Shown here piece by piece: positions 25,185-33,834 of a DNA stretch of 64,000 nucleotides. Origin of the DNA: Actinomycetota bacterium (GTDB lineage: Bacteria; Actinomycetota; Thermoleophilia; Gaiellales; Gaiellaceae); NCBI GenBank assembly GCA_020029595.1, contig JAIBJN010000001.1, positions 1-64,000 on the forward strand, in the 5' to 3' direction. How positions within the stretch are numbered: the first letter of the stretch is position 1; every line of letters starts with the position of its first letter. The notes under the pieces are model-generated. The model was not told where the DNA came from, searched no databases, and was given only the letters and a program-made list of their open reading frames with translations. The position numbers and the translations under genes are program-made.

Positions 25185-27005
25185 GTGAAGATCGTCGTCC
25201 TCGTCAAGCAGGTCCCGAACCCTCAGCATGTGAGGCTCGACCCGGAGACGAGGCGGCTTGTCCGCGAGGGCGTCCCACTCGAGCTGAACGAGCTCGACGT
25301 CTACGCCGTCACCGAGGCGATTCGGCTTCGGGACGCGCACGGCGGCGAGGTCGTGGTCATGACCATGGGGCCGCCGCAGGCCGAGGAGGCTCTCCGCACG
25401 ACGCTCGCCATGGGCGCCGATCGCGCGATCCACCTGAGCGACAGGGTCTTCGCCGTCGCGGACACGATCGGCACCTCGCGCACGCTCGCCCTGGCGGTCG
25501 AGAAGGAGGGCGCCGACCTCGTCCTCTGCGGCCGTAAGACCGTCGACTCGGAGACCTGGCAGGTGCCCCCGGAGACCGCCGCGTTCCTGGGCTGGCCGCA
25601 GCTCACGAGCGCCGACCGGCTGGAGCTCCAAGACGGGAGCCTGCGCGCGCGGCGCGAGACTGACGAGGGGTTCGACACGTACGAGCTGGAGCTTCCGGCC
25701 CTCGTCTCGGTCACGGAGGGAATCAACAGGGGGATCTGGCCCGCGAAGCGGGACGTCGAGGCGACGCCGACGGACGGCCGCCTCGCCGTCTGGACGGCCT
25801 CCGACCTCGTGGACGACGTCCAGGAGGACGACAGGCGCTTCGGGCAGACCGGCTCGCCGACGCGCGTCCTGGCCGTCAAGGACGTCACCCCCCAACGGCG
25901 CGGGGAGCTGGCTCCCTCGCCGCACGAGGCGGCCGAGCGCATCCTCGCGCTCCTTGCCGAGACCGGCGGCCCGCAAACCTCCTCCTGGGAGAAGCCCGAG
26001 CGGCTCGGCGAGAAGCCGGGCCGGAGCTACGACTGCTGGACCGTCGTCGAGCTCGTGGACGGCAGCCCGCGGCGTGTCTCGCTCGAGCTCCTCGGCAAGG
26101 GCCGCGAGCTGGCCGGCAAGCTCGGCGGGGCGGACGTCGCCCTGATCCTCGGCCACGGCCTGGACGACGCCACCCGGGTGGCTGTCCGCCACGGCGCGGA
26201 GCGGGTCGCGGTCGTCGACGACGAACGGCTCGCCGCCTACCACCCCGACACGTATGCCGCCGCCCTCAACCACGTTGTCGACACGGAGCGGCCGCACGTG
26301 CTCCTCATCCCGTCCACGGCCTCCGGGCGGGACTACGGTCCCCGGGTCGCCGGCGAGCTCGAGCTCGGCATGACCGGCGACTGCGTCGACCTGGGGATCG
26401 ACAAGGCGGGGCGCCTCATCCAGTACAAGCCTGCGTACGGCGGCAACATCGTCTCGGTGATCATGGGCGCGACGACGCCGCAGCTCGCCACCGTGCGGCC
26501 CGGGATGTTCTCGCCTGTCGAGCCGCGGGAGGACTCCGAGGCCGAGGTGGTGGACATCTCGATCCCCGCCCTCCCCGAGCCGCGCACACGCCTGCTCGAG
26601 CGCGAGCACCGGCCGGACACGGCCGCCTACGAGCTCGACGCCGCGCGCGTCTGCCTGTGCGTCGGCAAGGGCATCGGAGGCCCCGGCGCGCTCCCCGAGA
26701 TCGAGGCGCTCGCCGCCCGTCTCGGCGCAGCCGTGGGCGCGAGCCGTGACGTCGCAGACGCGGGCTGGCTCCCGAAGAACCGCCAGATCGGCCTCACCGG
26801 CCGCGCCATCGCCCCGCGCCTCCTCGTCGAGATCGGCGTTCGCGGCGCCTTCGAGCACCTGGTCGGCTCCGTCAAGGCGGGCGTCATCGTCGCGCTCAAC
26901 GCGAACGAGCGCGCGCCCATCTTCGAGCACGCGGACGTGGGCCTCGTCGGCGACTGGCAGGAGACGCTCCCACCGCTCGTCGACCGCCTGGAAGGGAAGG
27001 TCTAG
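25185..27005 (+). CDS. Electron transfer flavoprotein, beta-alpha single-chain fusion
   Basis: A 606-residue protein that joins both ETF subunits in one chain. Residues 1-255 are the beta subunit (KIVVLVKQVPNP, MGADRAIHLSD, VDSETWQVPPETAAFLGWP). Residues 270-606 are the alpha subunit, with the FAD-binding C-terminal part containing VGASRDVADAGWLPKNRQIG and VALNANERAPIFEHADVG. In the usual GISGAIQH motif the sequence reads GVRGAFEH. It should accept electrons from acyl-CoA dehydrogenases and pass them to an ETF:quinone oxidoreductase. The stop shares a base with the next GTG (TAGTG). Confidence 0.92.
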   Translation: MKIVVLVKQVPNPQHVRLDPETRRLVREGVPLELNELDVYAVTEAIRLRDAHGGEVVVMTMGPPQAEEALRTTLAMGADRAIHLSDRVFAVADTIGTSRTLALAVEKEGADLVLCGRKTVDSETWQVPPETAAFLGWPQLTSADRLELQDGSLRARRETDEGFDTYELELPALVSVTEGINRGIWPAKRDVEATPTDGRLAVWTASDLVDDVQEDDRRFGQTGSPTRVLAVKDVTPQRRGELAPSPHEAAERILALLAETGGPQTSSWEKPERLGEKPGRSYDCWTVVELVDGSPRRVSLELLGKGRELAGKLGGADVALILGHGLDDATRVAVRHGAERVAVVDDERLAAYHPDTYAAALNHVVDTERPHVLLIPSTASGRDYGPRVAGELELGMTGDCVDLGIDKAGRLIQYKPAYGGNIVSVIMGATTPQLATVRPGMFSPVEPREDSEAEVVDISIPALPEPRTRLLEREHRPDTAAYELDAARVCLCVGKGIGGPGALPEIEALAARLGAAVGASRDVADAGWLPKNRQIGLTGRAIAPRLLVEIGVRGAFEHLVGSVKAGVIVALNANERAPIFEHADVGLVGDWQETLPPLVDRLEGKV

Positions 27006-27772
27006 TGCGGCTCAACGAGTACGACTGGGGCTCTCCCGGCGCCCCAGCCGTCGTCTGCCTCCACGGCGTCTGCGCTCACGGGCGTCGCTTCCGCCGCCTC
27101 GCGGAGGAGCACCTCGCCGACAGCTTCCACGTCCGCGCCCTCGACCTGCGCGGCCACAGCGGCTCCGGCTGGGACGAGCCCTGGACGATCGAGGCCCACG
27201 CCGCCGACCTGCTCGAGACGGTGACGGAGCCGGCGACCTGGATCGGCCACAGCTTCGGCGGCCGCCTGGTCGCCGAGGTGACGGCGCGGGAGCCCGGCCT
27301 CGTCAAGCGCGCCCTCCTCCTCGACCCGGCGCTCTGGGTCCCGCCCGACGTCGCCGAGGAGCTAGCCCGGGCCGAGCTCGCGAAGACACCGCACGCGTCG
27401 ATCGAGGAGGCGATCGAGGCCCGAGCCGCCGGCCTCTCGCGCACGCCGCGTCAGTTCCTCGAGGAGGAGATGCGCGAGCATCTCGTCGAGTCCCCGGACG
27501 GCCTCTTCCGGTACCGCTACTCGCAGACGGCCGTCGCGGCCGCCTACCGCGACATGGGGACACTGCCGCCCGCCTGGGAGGCGCTCCGCGTCCCGACGCT
27601 CCTCGTTGTCGCTTCGCACGCCAAGCTTGTGAGCGCGGCCGAGCTCGAGCTCTACCGCGCGGCGCTCGGCGGCCTCCTCCAGGTCGTCGTCGTCCCGGGC
27701 GGGCACATCGTCCTTTGGGACGCGTACGAGGAGACGGCGGCGGCGATCGACTCGTTTCTCGCCACCGGCTAG
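27005..27772 (+). CDS. Alpha/beta-hydrolase
   Basis: A 255-residue hydrolase. The oxyanion-hole motif LHGVCAHGRRF is near residue 20, the nucleophile elbow GHSFGG near 82, and the catalytic His in VPGGHIVLWD near 237. The substrate is unknown; an ester or lactone is plausible. The GTG start overlaps the ETF stop by one base. The stop TAG is shared as CTAG with the stop of the convergent arginase gene. Confidence 0.88.
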   Translation: MRLNEYDWGSPGAPAVVCLHGVCAHGRRFRRLAEEHLADSFHVRALDLRGHSGSGWDEPWTIEAHAADLLETVTEPATWIGHSFGGRLVAEVTAREPGLVKRALLLDPALWVPPDVAEELARAELAKTPHASIEEAIEARAAGLSRTPRQFLEEEMREHLVESPDGLFRYRYSQTAVAAAYRDMGTLPPAWEALRVPTLLVVASHAKLVSAAELELYRAALGGLLQVVVVPGGHIVLWDAYEETAAAIDSFLATG

Positions 27773-28677
27773 AGAATTCGCGCGCCGAAAGCGCTTGCCG
27801 CCAGCTCGACCGCGAGCGCGGCCGTCTCGTTGCCACGGTCGAGAATCGGATTCACCTCGACGATCTCGAAGGAGCTGAGGAGCCCCGACTCGGCAACGAG
27901 CTCGAGCGCCAGGTGCGCCTCGCGATACGAGAGCCCGCCGCGCACCGGCGTCCCCACACCTGGCGCGACGTCCGGGTCGACGACGTCCATGTCGAGGGAG
28001 ACGTGCACGAACGGAGCGCCCTCGACCCGCTCGAGCGACTCGCGAACGACCGGCTCGATACCCCGGCGGTCGACCTCGCTCATCGTGTGGGCGCCGATAC
28101 CGCTCTCGCGCACATAGGCGCGCTCTCCCTCGTCCAGCGAGCGCACGCCTAGGAGCACGACCCGCTCAGGGTCGAGCGCGGGCAGCGGCCAGGCCTCGCT
28201 TGCGAACTCTGCGGGCGCCCGGCCGAGCGCGGCGCCGAGCGGCATCCCGTGGACGTTCCCGCTGGGGGAAGTCTCCGGCGTGTTCAGATCCCCGTGCGCG
28301 TCGAGCCAGAGCACCGCTCCCGGCCCGTGCACCGAGGCCAGGCCGCCGAGCGTCCCGAGCGCGATCGAGTGGTCGCCGCCGAGGACGATCGGCGCCCGGC
28401 CCTCCTCCACCGCCTGCGCGACGGAGCGCGCGATGCGCTCGCACGTCTCCTTGATCGCGGAGAGGAAGCGCGCCTTCGGGCTCCCGCTCGCGGTCGCCTC
28501 CGCGACTGCCGTCTCCACGTTCCCCCAGTCGGCGCAGCCGATGCCGAGCTCGCCGAGCCGGTCGTCGAGCCCCGCGTACCGAATCGCCGACGGGCCCATG
28601 TCGACCCCCCGCCGGCCGGCGCCGAGGTCGAGCGCGGCGCCGATGATGGCCACGCTCCGATCGCTTCCGTCCGCCAC
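27769..28677 (-). CDS. rocF: Arginase/ureohydrolase family protein
   Basis: A 302-residue binuclear manganese enzyme that hydrolyses arginine to ornithine and urea. The metal motifs are complete: GGDHSIALG, WLDAHGDLNTPETSPSGNVHGMPL (quoted in part) and SLDMDVVDP. SGNVHGMPL is the arginase-type substrate loop rather than that of agmatinase. Start GTG at 28677 with a TAGCCT hexamer eight bases upstream, overlapping the tRNA-Phe promoter on the other strand. Confidence 0.92.
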   Translation of the reverse strand: MADGSDRSVAIIGAALDLGAGRRGVDMGPSAIRYAGLDDRLGELGIGCADWGNVETAVAEATASGSPKARFLSAIKETCERIARSVAQAVEEGRAPIVLGGDHSIALGTLGGLASVHGPGAVLWLDAHGDLNTPETSPSGNVHGMPLGAALGRAPAEFASEAWPLPALDPERVVLLGVRSLDEGERAYVRESGIGAHTMSEVDRRGIEPVVRESLERVEGAPFVHVSLDMDVVDPDVAPGVGTPVRGGLSYREAHLALELVAESGLLSSFEIVEVNPILDRGNETAALAVELAASAFGARIL

Positions 28678-28685
28678 GGCCCGGG

Positions 28686-28695
28686 AGGCTACACT
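28686..28695. promoter_or_regulatory. Overlapping divergent -10 elements (arginase / tRNA-Phe)
   Basis: AGGCTACACT contains minus-strand TAGCCT (28686-28691) for arginase. It also contains plus-strand TACACT (28690-28695), ten bases before the tRNA. The hexamers share two bases. Confidence 0.5.
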
Positions 28696-28705
28696 TCGCT
28701 GCCTC

Positions 28706-28778
28706 GGCGAGGTAGCTCAGTCGGTAGAGCACACGGCTGAAAACCGTGGTGTCGCCGGTTCGATTCCGGCCCTCGCCA
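28706..28778 (+). tRNA. tRNA-Phe (anticodon GAA)
   Basis: A full 73-base cloverleaf. The acceptor stem GGCGAGG pairs with CCTCGCC, then discriminator A. The D arm is GCTC...GAGC. The anticodon arm CACGG-CTGAAAA-CCGTG gives anticodon GAA. The T arm is GCCGG-TTCGATT-CCGGC. CCA is not encoded. Confidence 0.97.
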
Positions 28779-28804
28779 CTCTCTGCTGAGACGCCGCGTG
28801 CGCG

Positions 28805-28850
28805 AAAAAACGACGTCCGGGCCGGTGCGACCGTGCCGCGAACGTCGTTT
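28805..28850 (-). terminator. Rho-independent-type terminator
   Basis: Perfect 9-bp arms AAACGACGT (28808-28816) and ACGTCGTTT (28842-28850). Read on the minus strand, the hairpin is followed by a run of six T. It lies just past the stop of the methyltransferase at 28861 and would end the long heme/cytochrome operon. Confidence 0.7.
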
Positions 28851-28860
28851 GGCCGGGATC

Positions 28861-29496
28861 CTATCCGGGGTCCGGCCGTCGCGCTAGGAACGCTGTCCCC
28901 GCCCCCGCCTCCAGCTCGCCGACGTGCTCGAAGCCGAACGGCTCGAGCCGCGCACGCAGGGTCTCCGGCGGCGTCCAGATCGGGGTCGAGGGGCCCGAGT
29001 ACGAGGCCACCACGATCGAGCCGCCCGGCGCGGTCACCCTGGCGAGCTCGCCGAAGAACGGGATCATGTTGAGGAGGACGACCAGGTCGAACACGCCGTC
29101 TTCGAACGGGAGCGCGGAGGCGTCGGCGACCTCGAAGCAAACTCGGCCGGCGAGCGCGGACGGGAGCAGGCGGTGAGCCTCCTCCACCATGGCGGGCGAG
29201 AGGTCGACGCCGACCACCTCCGCCTCCGGGAAGCGCTCGGCGACGAGGCGGGCCGCCTTGCCCGTCCCCGTGCCGAGGTCGAGCACCCGGGCGGGCGGGC
29301 GCTCGAGCCGGTCGAGGGCATGCGCGAGAGGAGCGAGCGCTTCCGGCCCCTGGATGTCCTCCCAGACCGGGGCGAGCCGGTCGAACGCCGAACGCAGCGG
29401 GCCGCGGAAGAGACGCCAGAGCCCCGGTCGGGCGACGACCGCCCGGGTGGCCAGCCGCGCCAGGCGGCGGGCGGCGGCGCCGCGCACGTCGCTCAT
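28861..29496 (-). CDS. Class I SAM-dependent methyltransferase
   Basis: A 211-residue protein with motif I VLDLGTGTGKAARLV near residue 72, VVGVDLSPAMVEEA, and the motif II region FDLVVLLNMIPFF. UbiE-like; the substrate is unknown. Last gene of the minus-strand heme cluster, with the ATG in an ATGA overlap with the upstream stop, so coexpression with the SAM-hydroxide adenosyltransferase is likely. Confidence 0.85.
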   Translation of the reverse strand: MSDVRGAAARRLARLATRAVVARPGLWRLFRGPLRSAFDRLAPVWEDIQGPEALAPLAHALDRLERPPARVLDLGTGTGKAARLVAERFPEAEVVGVDLSPAMVEEAHRLLPSALAGRVCFEVADASALPFEDGVFDLVVLLNMIPFFGELARVTAPGGSIVVASYSGPSTPIWTPPETLRARLEPFGFEHVGELEAGAGTAFLARRPDPG

Positions 29497-30284
29497 TGCT
29501 CGGCGGCGGCGAGCCTGACCTCCTCGCCCACCCTCGTCCCGAACATCTCGGCGGCGTTCCCCTGGTTGATGGCGAGCGCGATGTTCCAGTACGCGTCTTC
29601 ATAGAGGACGATGTCCCCGGGGCGAACCTCGGCGAACGTCCGCGCGGCGACCGCGTAGTAGCGCTCGAAGCCGACCTCGATCTCGACCTGGGCTCCTGGC
29701 TCGATGCCGACCCGCTCGAGGTCGGCGCTCCGCAGGTTGAGCTGGACGTTCCCAAAGCGGTCGACGTGGAGCACGGTCGCTCGGATCCGCCGCGTTCCCA
29801 CGTCCGGCGCGGGTAGCTCGAGCCGCACGAGGTCGCCGACAGCGAGCGGAGGCCCGAGTTCGCCGAGCAGGACGCCGGTGGCAAGATGGGCGGCGGCGGG
29901 CGCGAAGATGTCCCGGCCGTGAAAGGTGCGCGCGACCGGCTCGAGCCGGTAGGCGGGCTCCACGAGCTCGACCGCTTCCTCGACTCCGCCGAGGCGATCG
30001 GCCGCCACGACGAGGAGCCCGTTGTCGGGCCCGACATAGAGGCGGCCGTCGCCCCCGCGGAGCGCAATCGGCTTCCGGGTGCCGCCGACGCCCGGATCGA
30101 CGACGGCGAGGTGAACTCCCTCCGGCATGTACGGCAACGTCCCGGCCAGCACCAGCGCACCCTGGATCACGTTCTGCGGCGCGATCCCGTGCGTGATGTC
30201 GATCACCTCCGCCTCCGGCGCGATGCGCTTGAGCACCCCGCGGCAGGTGCCGACGAAGTCGTCCTCGAGGCCGAAGTCCGTCAG
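29493..30284 (-). CDS. SAM-hydroxide adenosyltransferase (DUF62 family)
   Basis: About 263 residues. This family hydrolyses SAM to adenosine and methionine. Signature parts: LTDFG at the N terminus, DITHGIAPQNV, VDPGVGGTRKPIA, VGPDNGLL, HGRDIFAPAAAHLA and HVDRFGNVQLN. The first standard start (GTG at 30236) would remove LTDFG. The coding similarity runs back through a CTG at 30284 that forms a CTGA overlap with the hemD stop, so CTG is the best start. Residues just upstream (ITF) also fit the family, so initiation might be still earlier. Confidence 0.82.
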   Translation of the reverse strand: MTDFGLEDDFVGTCRGVLKRIAPEAEVIDITHGIAPQNVIQGALVLAGTLPYMPEGVHLAVVDPGVGGTRKPIALRGGDGRLYVGPDNGLLVVAADRLGGVEEAVELVEPAYRLEPVARTFHGRDIFAPAAAHLATGVLLGELGPPLAVGDLVRLELPAPDVGTRRIRATVLHVDRFGNVQLNLRSADLERVGIEPGAQVEIEVGFERYYAVAARTFAEVRPGDIVLYEDAYWNIALAINQGNAAEMFGTRVGEEVRLAAAEQ

Positions 30285-30940
30285 GAAGGTGATGAACCGG
30301 CGGTCGATGCCGCGAGCTTAACCGCTTCCACGAGCCCGTCCCGGTCGTGGCTTCGTGCCTCCGCGACGATTCGGAGGCCGAGCCCGCGCGCCTCTGCGGA
30401 AGTCACCGGCCCGATCGAGACGCAGGGGAGGTCTAGCCCCAGCCGAGCGAAGGAGCGGGCGGCCGAGACGGACGCGAGGACGACGAGGTCCCCGTCCGGA
30501 AAGCGCTCCGGCCGCCGCTCGACCGTGCGGTAGAGCGCCATGAAGTCCGCGCCCAGCTCTTGGACGAGCACGTCGCGCGCTCCCTCGGCTCCGGCCAAGA
30601 GCACGCGTCCCGCCGGCCGGGGAAGCTCGGCGGCGAGTCCCTCCTGCGTCGAGGTCCGGGCGACGACGTCCGGTTCCACGCCGTGCGCGAGCAGGGCTTC
30701 CGCCGTGCCCGGGCCGACGACCCCGACACGCGGAAGCGAGCCCTCGAGCGTGGCGAAGAGCGCTTCGACCGCATTTCGGCTCGTGAGCAGGAGCCAGTCG
30801 TAGTCGTCGAGCCGAAGCGGCGGCCCGGCCAGCAGCTCGACGGCGACGAGCGGGCACGCCTCGACGTCGAGGCCTTCGCCGACGAGCGCAGCAGCCAAGG
30901 GCGCCGTCGAGGCCTCCGTCCCCGTGAGGACGACCTTCAT
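30281..30940 (-). CDS. hemD: Uroporphyrinogen-III synthase
   Basis: A 219-residue protein converting hydroxymethylbilane to uroporphyrinogen III. HemD is poorly conserved, but WLLLTSRNAVEALF near residue 50, GPGTAEAL near 77 and the second-domain LVVLASVSAARSFARL and SIGPVTSAEARGLGL are the expected signatures. The ATG overlaps the hemC stop by four bases (ATGA). No fused methyltransferase domain is present, unlike some actinobacterial HemD proteins. Confidence 0.88.
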   Translation of the reverse strand: MKVVLTGTEASTAPLAAALVGEGLDVEACPLVAVELLAGPPLRLDDYDWLLLTSRNAVEALFATLEGSLPRVGVVGPGTAEALLAHGVEPDVVARTSTQEGLAAELPRPAGRVLLAGAEGARDVLVQELGADFMALYRTVERRPERFPDGDLVVLASVSAARSFARLGLDLPCVSIGPVTSAEARGLGLRIVAEARSHDRDGLVEAVKLAASTAGSSPS

Positions 30941-31779
30941 CCGCGCAGCGCCGCCGTGGCAGCAAGGAGCTCGTCGGCGAGCAGGATTGGGTCGTCGCCG
31001 CTTCGGCGCTCGATCCAGGCGCCTTCCTCGTCCGCGACGAGGGCGGCCAGGGTGACACCGTCGTGGTGCGCGGCGACCGGCGCAAGGCAGCCCGCGCCGA
31101 TGCGGAAGACACAGGCGCGTTCGGCCTCGACGCGCCGCCGGGTCTCCGGGTCGTCGAGGGCGAGAACGAGCTCCTCCTCGCCCACCCGCACCTGGAGCGC
31201 GACCGCACCCTGGCCGGCCTCCGGCAGGAGCTCGTCGGGCGGGAAACGGTAACCGATCTCCCCGGCGAGGCCGACGCGCTCCAGGCCGGCCGCAGCCAGG
31301 ACGATCGCGTCGAGGCCGCGCTCGCGCATCTTGCGCAGCCGCGTGTCGACATTCCCGCGCAGCGGCTCCACGGCGAGCTCCGGCTCGAGGGCGAGGAGCT
31401 GCGCGCGCCTCCGCGCCGACGCGGTGCCGACGCGCATCCCGGGGCGCAAGGCACCGGCTCCGCAGAGCGCGTCCCGAGGGTCCTCTCGGGACAGGTACGC
31501 CCCGACCGCCAGGCCCTCCGTGTCGGTCGAGGTCATGTCCTTGGCCGAGTGAATGGCAACGTCGATTCGGCCCGCGAGGAGGGCCTCCTCGATCTCCTTC
31601 ACGAAGACACCGCGGGCGCCGATCTCCCCGAACGGCTTCGAGCGGTCGCGGTCGCCGGCGGTCGTGATCGGGACGAGAGCGATGTCGGCCACGGGGCTCG
31701 TCGCACGGAGTCGCTCCGCGGCGAGCTCGGCCTGCGTGAGCGCGAGCCTACTGCCGCGACTGCCGAGGCGAATCAGCAT
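30937..31779 (-). CDS. hemC: Porphobilinogen deaminase (hydroxymethylbilane synthase)
   Basis: A 280-residue enzyme that joins four porphobilinogens. It starts MLIRLGSRGSRLALTQ. It contains FVKEIEEALL, VAIHSAKDMT with the catalytic Asp, and GTASARRRAQLL and GNVDTRLRK for cofactor binding. GAGCLAPVAAH carries the Cys that anchors the dipyrromethane cofactor. The slightly short length reflects a trimmed C terminus. The ATG at 31779 lies within the last 32 bases of hemA. Confidence 0.95.
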   Translation of the reverse strand: MLIRLGSRGSRLALTQAELAAERLRATSPVADIALVPITTAGDRDRSKPFGEIGARGVFVKEIEEALLAGRIDVAIHSAKDMTSTDTEGLAVGAYLSREDPRDALCGAGALRPGMRVGTASARRRAQLLALEPELAVEPLRGNVDTRLRKMRERGLDAIVLAAAGLERVGLAGEIGYRFPPDELLPEAGQGAVALQVRVGEEELVLALDDPETRRRVEAERACVFRIGAGCLAPVAAHHDGVTLAALVADEEGAWIERRSGDDPILLADELLAATAALRG

Positions 31780-33037
31780 CGTCACCGAGCCCGAACAGAT
31801 GCCGCACCGCGTCGGCGTAGAGGACGCCATCGGCCGCGGCGGCAGCCTCCTTCAAGCGGACGGTCGGCTGGTGGAGGAGCTTCGCCACGATCTGGCTGGT
31901 GAGCGCCTCGACGGCGCGGCGCTGGCTTGGCGAGAGGGAGGCGAGCCGGCGCTCGGCCCGCTCGAGCTCCTCGCGGCGGATCGACTCGGCGCGGGCCCGC
32001 AGCGAGGCGATCGCAGGGACGACGTCCAGGGAGAGCTGCCACGCGCGGAACGCGTCCGCCTCCTCGCTCGCGATCGCCTCGGCCCGCACCGCCTCCTCGC
32101 GCCGGCCGGCGACGCTCTCGGCGACGACACGCTCGAGGTCGTCGATGTCGTAGAGGTAGCAGTCCTCGAGCTCGTTGATCGCCGGGTCGAGGTCGCGCGG
32201 CACGGCGATGTCGATGAAGAAGATCGGTCGTCCGCGGCGCTCCTTCATCGCCCGCTCGACCTGAGCGCCGGAGAGCACGAAGCCCTGAGAGCTCGTCGAG
32301 GCGACGACGACGTCCGCCAGCGCCACCTCCTCCACCACAGCGTCCAGACCCACGGCCCGTCCTCCGAGACGGCGCGCGAGCGCCTCCGCGCGTTCTCGCG
32401 ACCTGTTGGCGACGACGATCTCGCCCACGCCGCGCGAGATCAGGTTCGCGGCGGTCAGGTCGGCCGTCTTGCCCGCGCCGAGGAGGAGGATCCGCCGGCC
32501 GGCAAGGCCCTCGAAGACGCGCTCGGCGAGCTCGGCCGCCGCCGAGGAGACGGACGCGGGGTTCTCGCCGATGGCCGTCTCCGTGCGCACGCGCTTGCCC
32601 ACGCGCAGAGCTTGTCGGAAGAGCCGGTGGAGGATGGGTCCGGTCGTCTCCGTCGCCCGCGCCGCCTCGTAGGCCTCGCGGACCTGGCCGAGGATCTGCG
32701 CCTCGCCCGGCACCATCGAGTCGAGGCCTGCCGCCACCCGGAAGAGGTGAAGCGCGGCCGCCTCGTCGGCCACCGAGTAGAGCGCTGGCGCGAGCTCGGA
32801 GTGCGAAAGACCGGAGAGGCCGGCGAGCTCCCCGTAGATGCGCTCCTCGAGCGCACCGGGCTCGGCGTCCACGGCGTAGACCTCCGTCCGGTTACACGTC
32901 GAGAGCACCGCCGCCTCCGCACCTTCCACGGAGAGCCGCCCGAGGGCCTCCCGCCGAAGCTCGGGGTCGTACGCAAGCAGCTCCCGCAGCTCCACGGGAG
33001 CGCGCTGGTACGAGGTGCCGACGAGGACGAGGCGCAT
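31748..33037 (-). CDS. hemA: Glutamyl-tRNA reductase
   Basis: A 429-residue enzyme making glutamate-1-semialdehyde, the first committed step of C5 heme synthesis. It starts MRLVLVGTSYQRAPVELRE. The catalytic Cys is in LSTCNRTEVY near residue 50. It also has GEAQILGQVREAY, the NADPH motif LLLGAGKTADLTA, and a C-terminal dimerisation helix. The ATG shares bases with the TGA of the HemX-like gene (TGATG), so translation is coupled. Confidence 0.96.
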   Translation of the reverse strand: MRLVLVGTSYQRAPVELRELLAYDPELRREALGRLSVEGAEAAVLSTCNRTEVYAVDAEPGALEERIYGELAGLSGLSHSELAPALYSVADEAAALHLFRVAAGLDSMVPGEAQILGQVREAYEAARATETTGPILHRLFRQALRVGKRVRTETAIGENPASVSSAAAELAERVFEGLAGRRILLLGAGKTADLTAANLISRGVGEIVVANRSRERAEALARRLGGRAVGLDAVVEEVALADVVVASTSSQGFVLSGAQVERAMKERRGRPIFFIDIAVPRDLDPAINELEDCYLYDIDDLERVVAESVAGRREEAVRAEAIASEEADAFRAWQLSLDVVPAIASLRARAESIRREELERAERRLASLSPSQRRAVEALTSQIVAKLLHQPTVRLKEAAAAADGVLYADAVRHLFGLGDDADSPRQSRQ

Positions 33038-33834
33038 CAGAAGTGAGCGAAGGGCGTCAAGACGACGCGGACGAGGACGACGAGCGCGAAGCCAGCGAGC
33101 GCGAGGTACGCCGCGCGCCGGCCGCGCCGGCCCGCCTCGAGGCGGAGGACGAGGAAGGCCGCGTACACGACCCACGTGAGGAGCGTCACGCCCATGATCG
33201 CGTCGAAACCCGCGCTCTCGGACTCGAGACGGGCCAGGCCGATGCCGATGCCGAGCGTGAGCGCGGGGAGCGCGACGGCGATCGTTCGAACGGTCAGCGC
33301 GTCGAGCGTCTCCAGGGAGGGGGCGCGGAGCCGGAGCACGCCCGCCGCGCGCCGCTTCAGACGCCGCTCCTGCCAGAGGTAGAGAGCGGCGAGGGCGGCC
33401 GCGAGCGTGAAGCCTGCGAAAGCGGCGAGGATGAGTCCTACATGGAAGGCGAGGAAGACGTCCCCGAACTCGCTGCGCGCCGGCTCCCCGACCCCGCCCG
33501 CGGCCCAGGCAAGGACGAGCAGCAGCGCCGCGAGCGGCATGACCACGAGGCCGAGGAGGCGGAAAGGCGCCCGGCAGCCCCAGATCAGGTAGACGCCGAC
33601 GCACATCCACACGAAGAGGTTCAGCGAGCCGGCCCAGCTCCCCCACGGGAAGCCGTCCGCGCCCGCCGCCTGCGCGACGAGAAGCGCCGTCTGCGCCAGC
33701 CAGCCGAGCCGCACGCCCCAGATCGCGTAGCGGACGAGCCGGCCGGGCCGAACGGTGTCGCCCGCGTACGCGACCGCGGCCTCCGCGTAGCCAGCGAGCG
33801 CGGGCCAGAAGAGGAGAAGCGCCACCTCGCCCAC
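33037..33834 (-). CDS. HemX/CcsA-like cytochrome c assembly membrane protein
   Basis: A 265-residue protein with about eight transmembrane helices. The segment GSWAGSLNLFVWMCVGVYLIWG resembles the CcsA/HemX core but lacks a full tryptophan-rich WWD motif. Position directly before hemA matches HemX of Bacillus, which lowers HemA levels; a role in cytochrome c synthesis is the alternative. The GTG at 33834 is chosen because the upstream frame crosses the palindromic element. The element's last bases form TAGTG, supplying this start. Confidence 0.75.
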   Translation of the reverse strand: MGEVALLLFWPALAGYAEAAVAYAGDTVRPGRLVRYAIWGVRLGWLAQTALLVAQAAGADGFPWGSWAGSLNLFVWMCVGVYLIWGCRAPFRLLGLVVMPLAALLLVLAWAAGGVGEPARSEFGDVFLAFHVGLILAAFAGFTLAAALAALYLWQERRLKRRAAGVLRLRAPSLETLDALTVRTIAVALPALTLGIGIGLARLESESAGFDAIMGVTLLTWVVYAAFLVLRLEAGRRGRRAAYLALAGFALVVLVRVVLTPFAHF

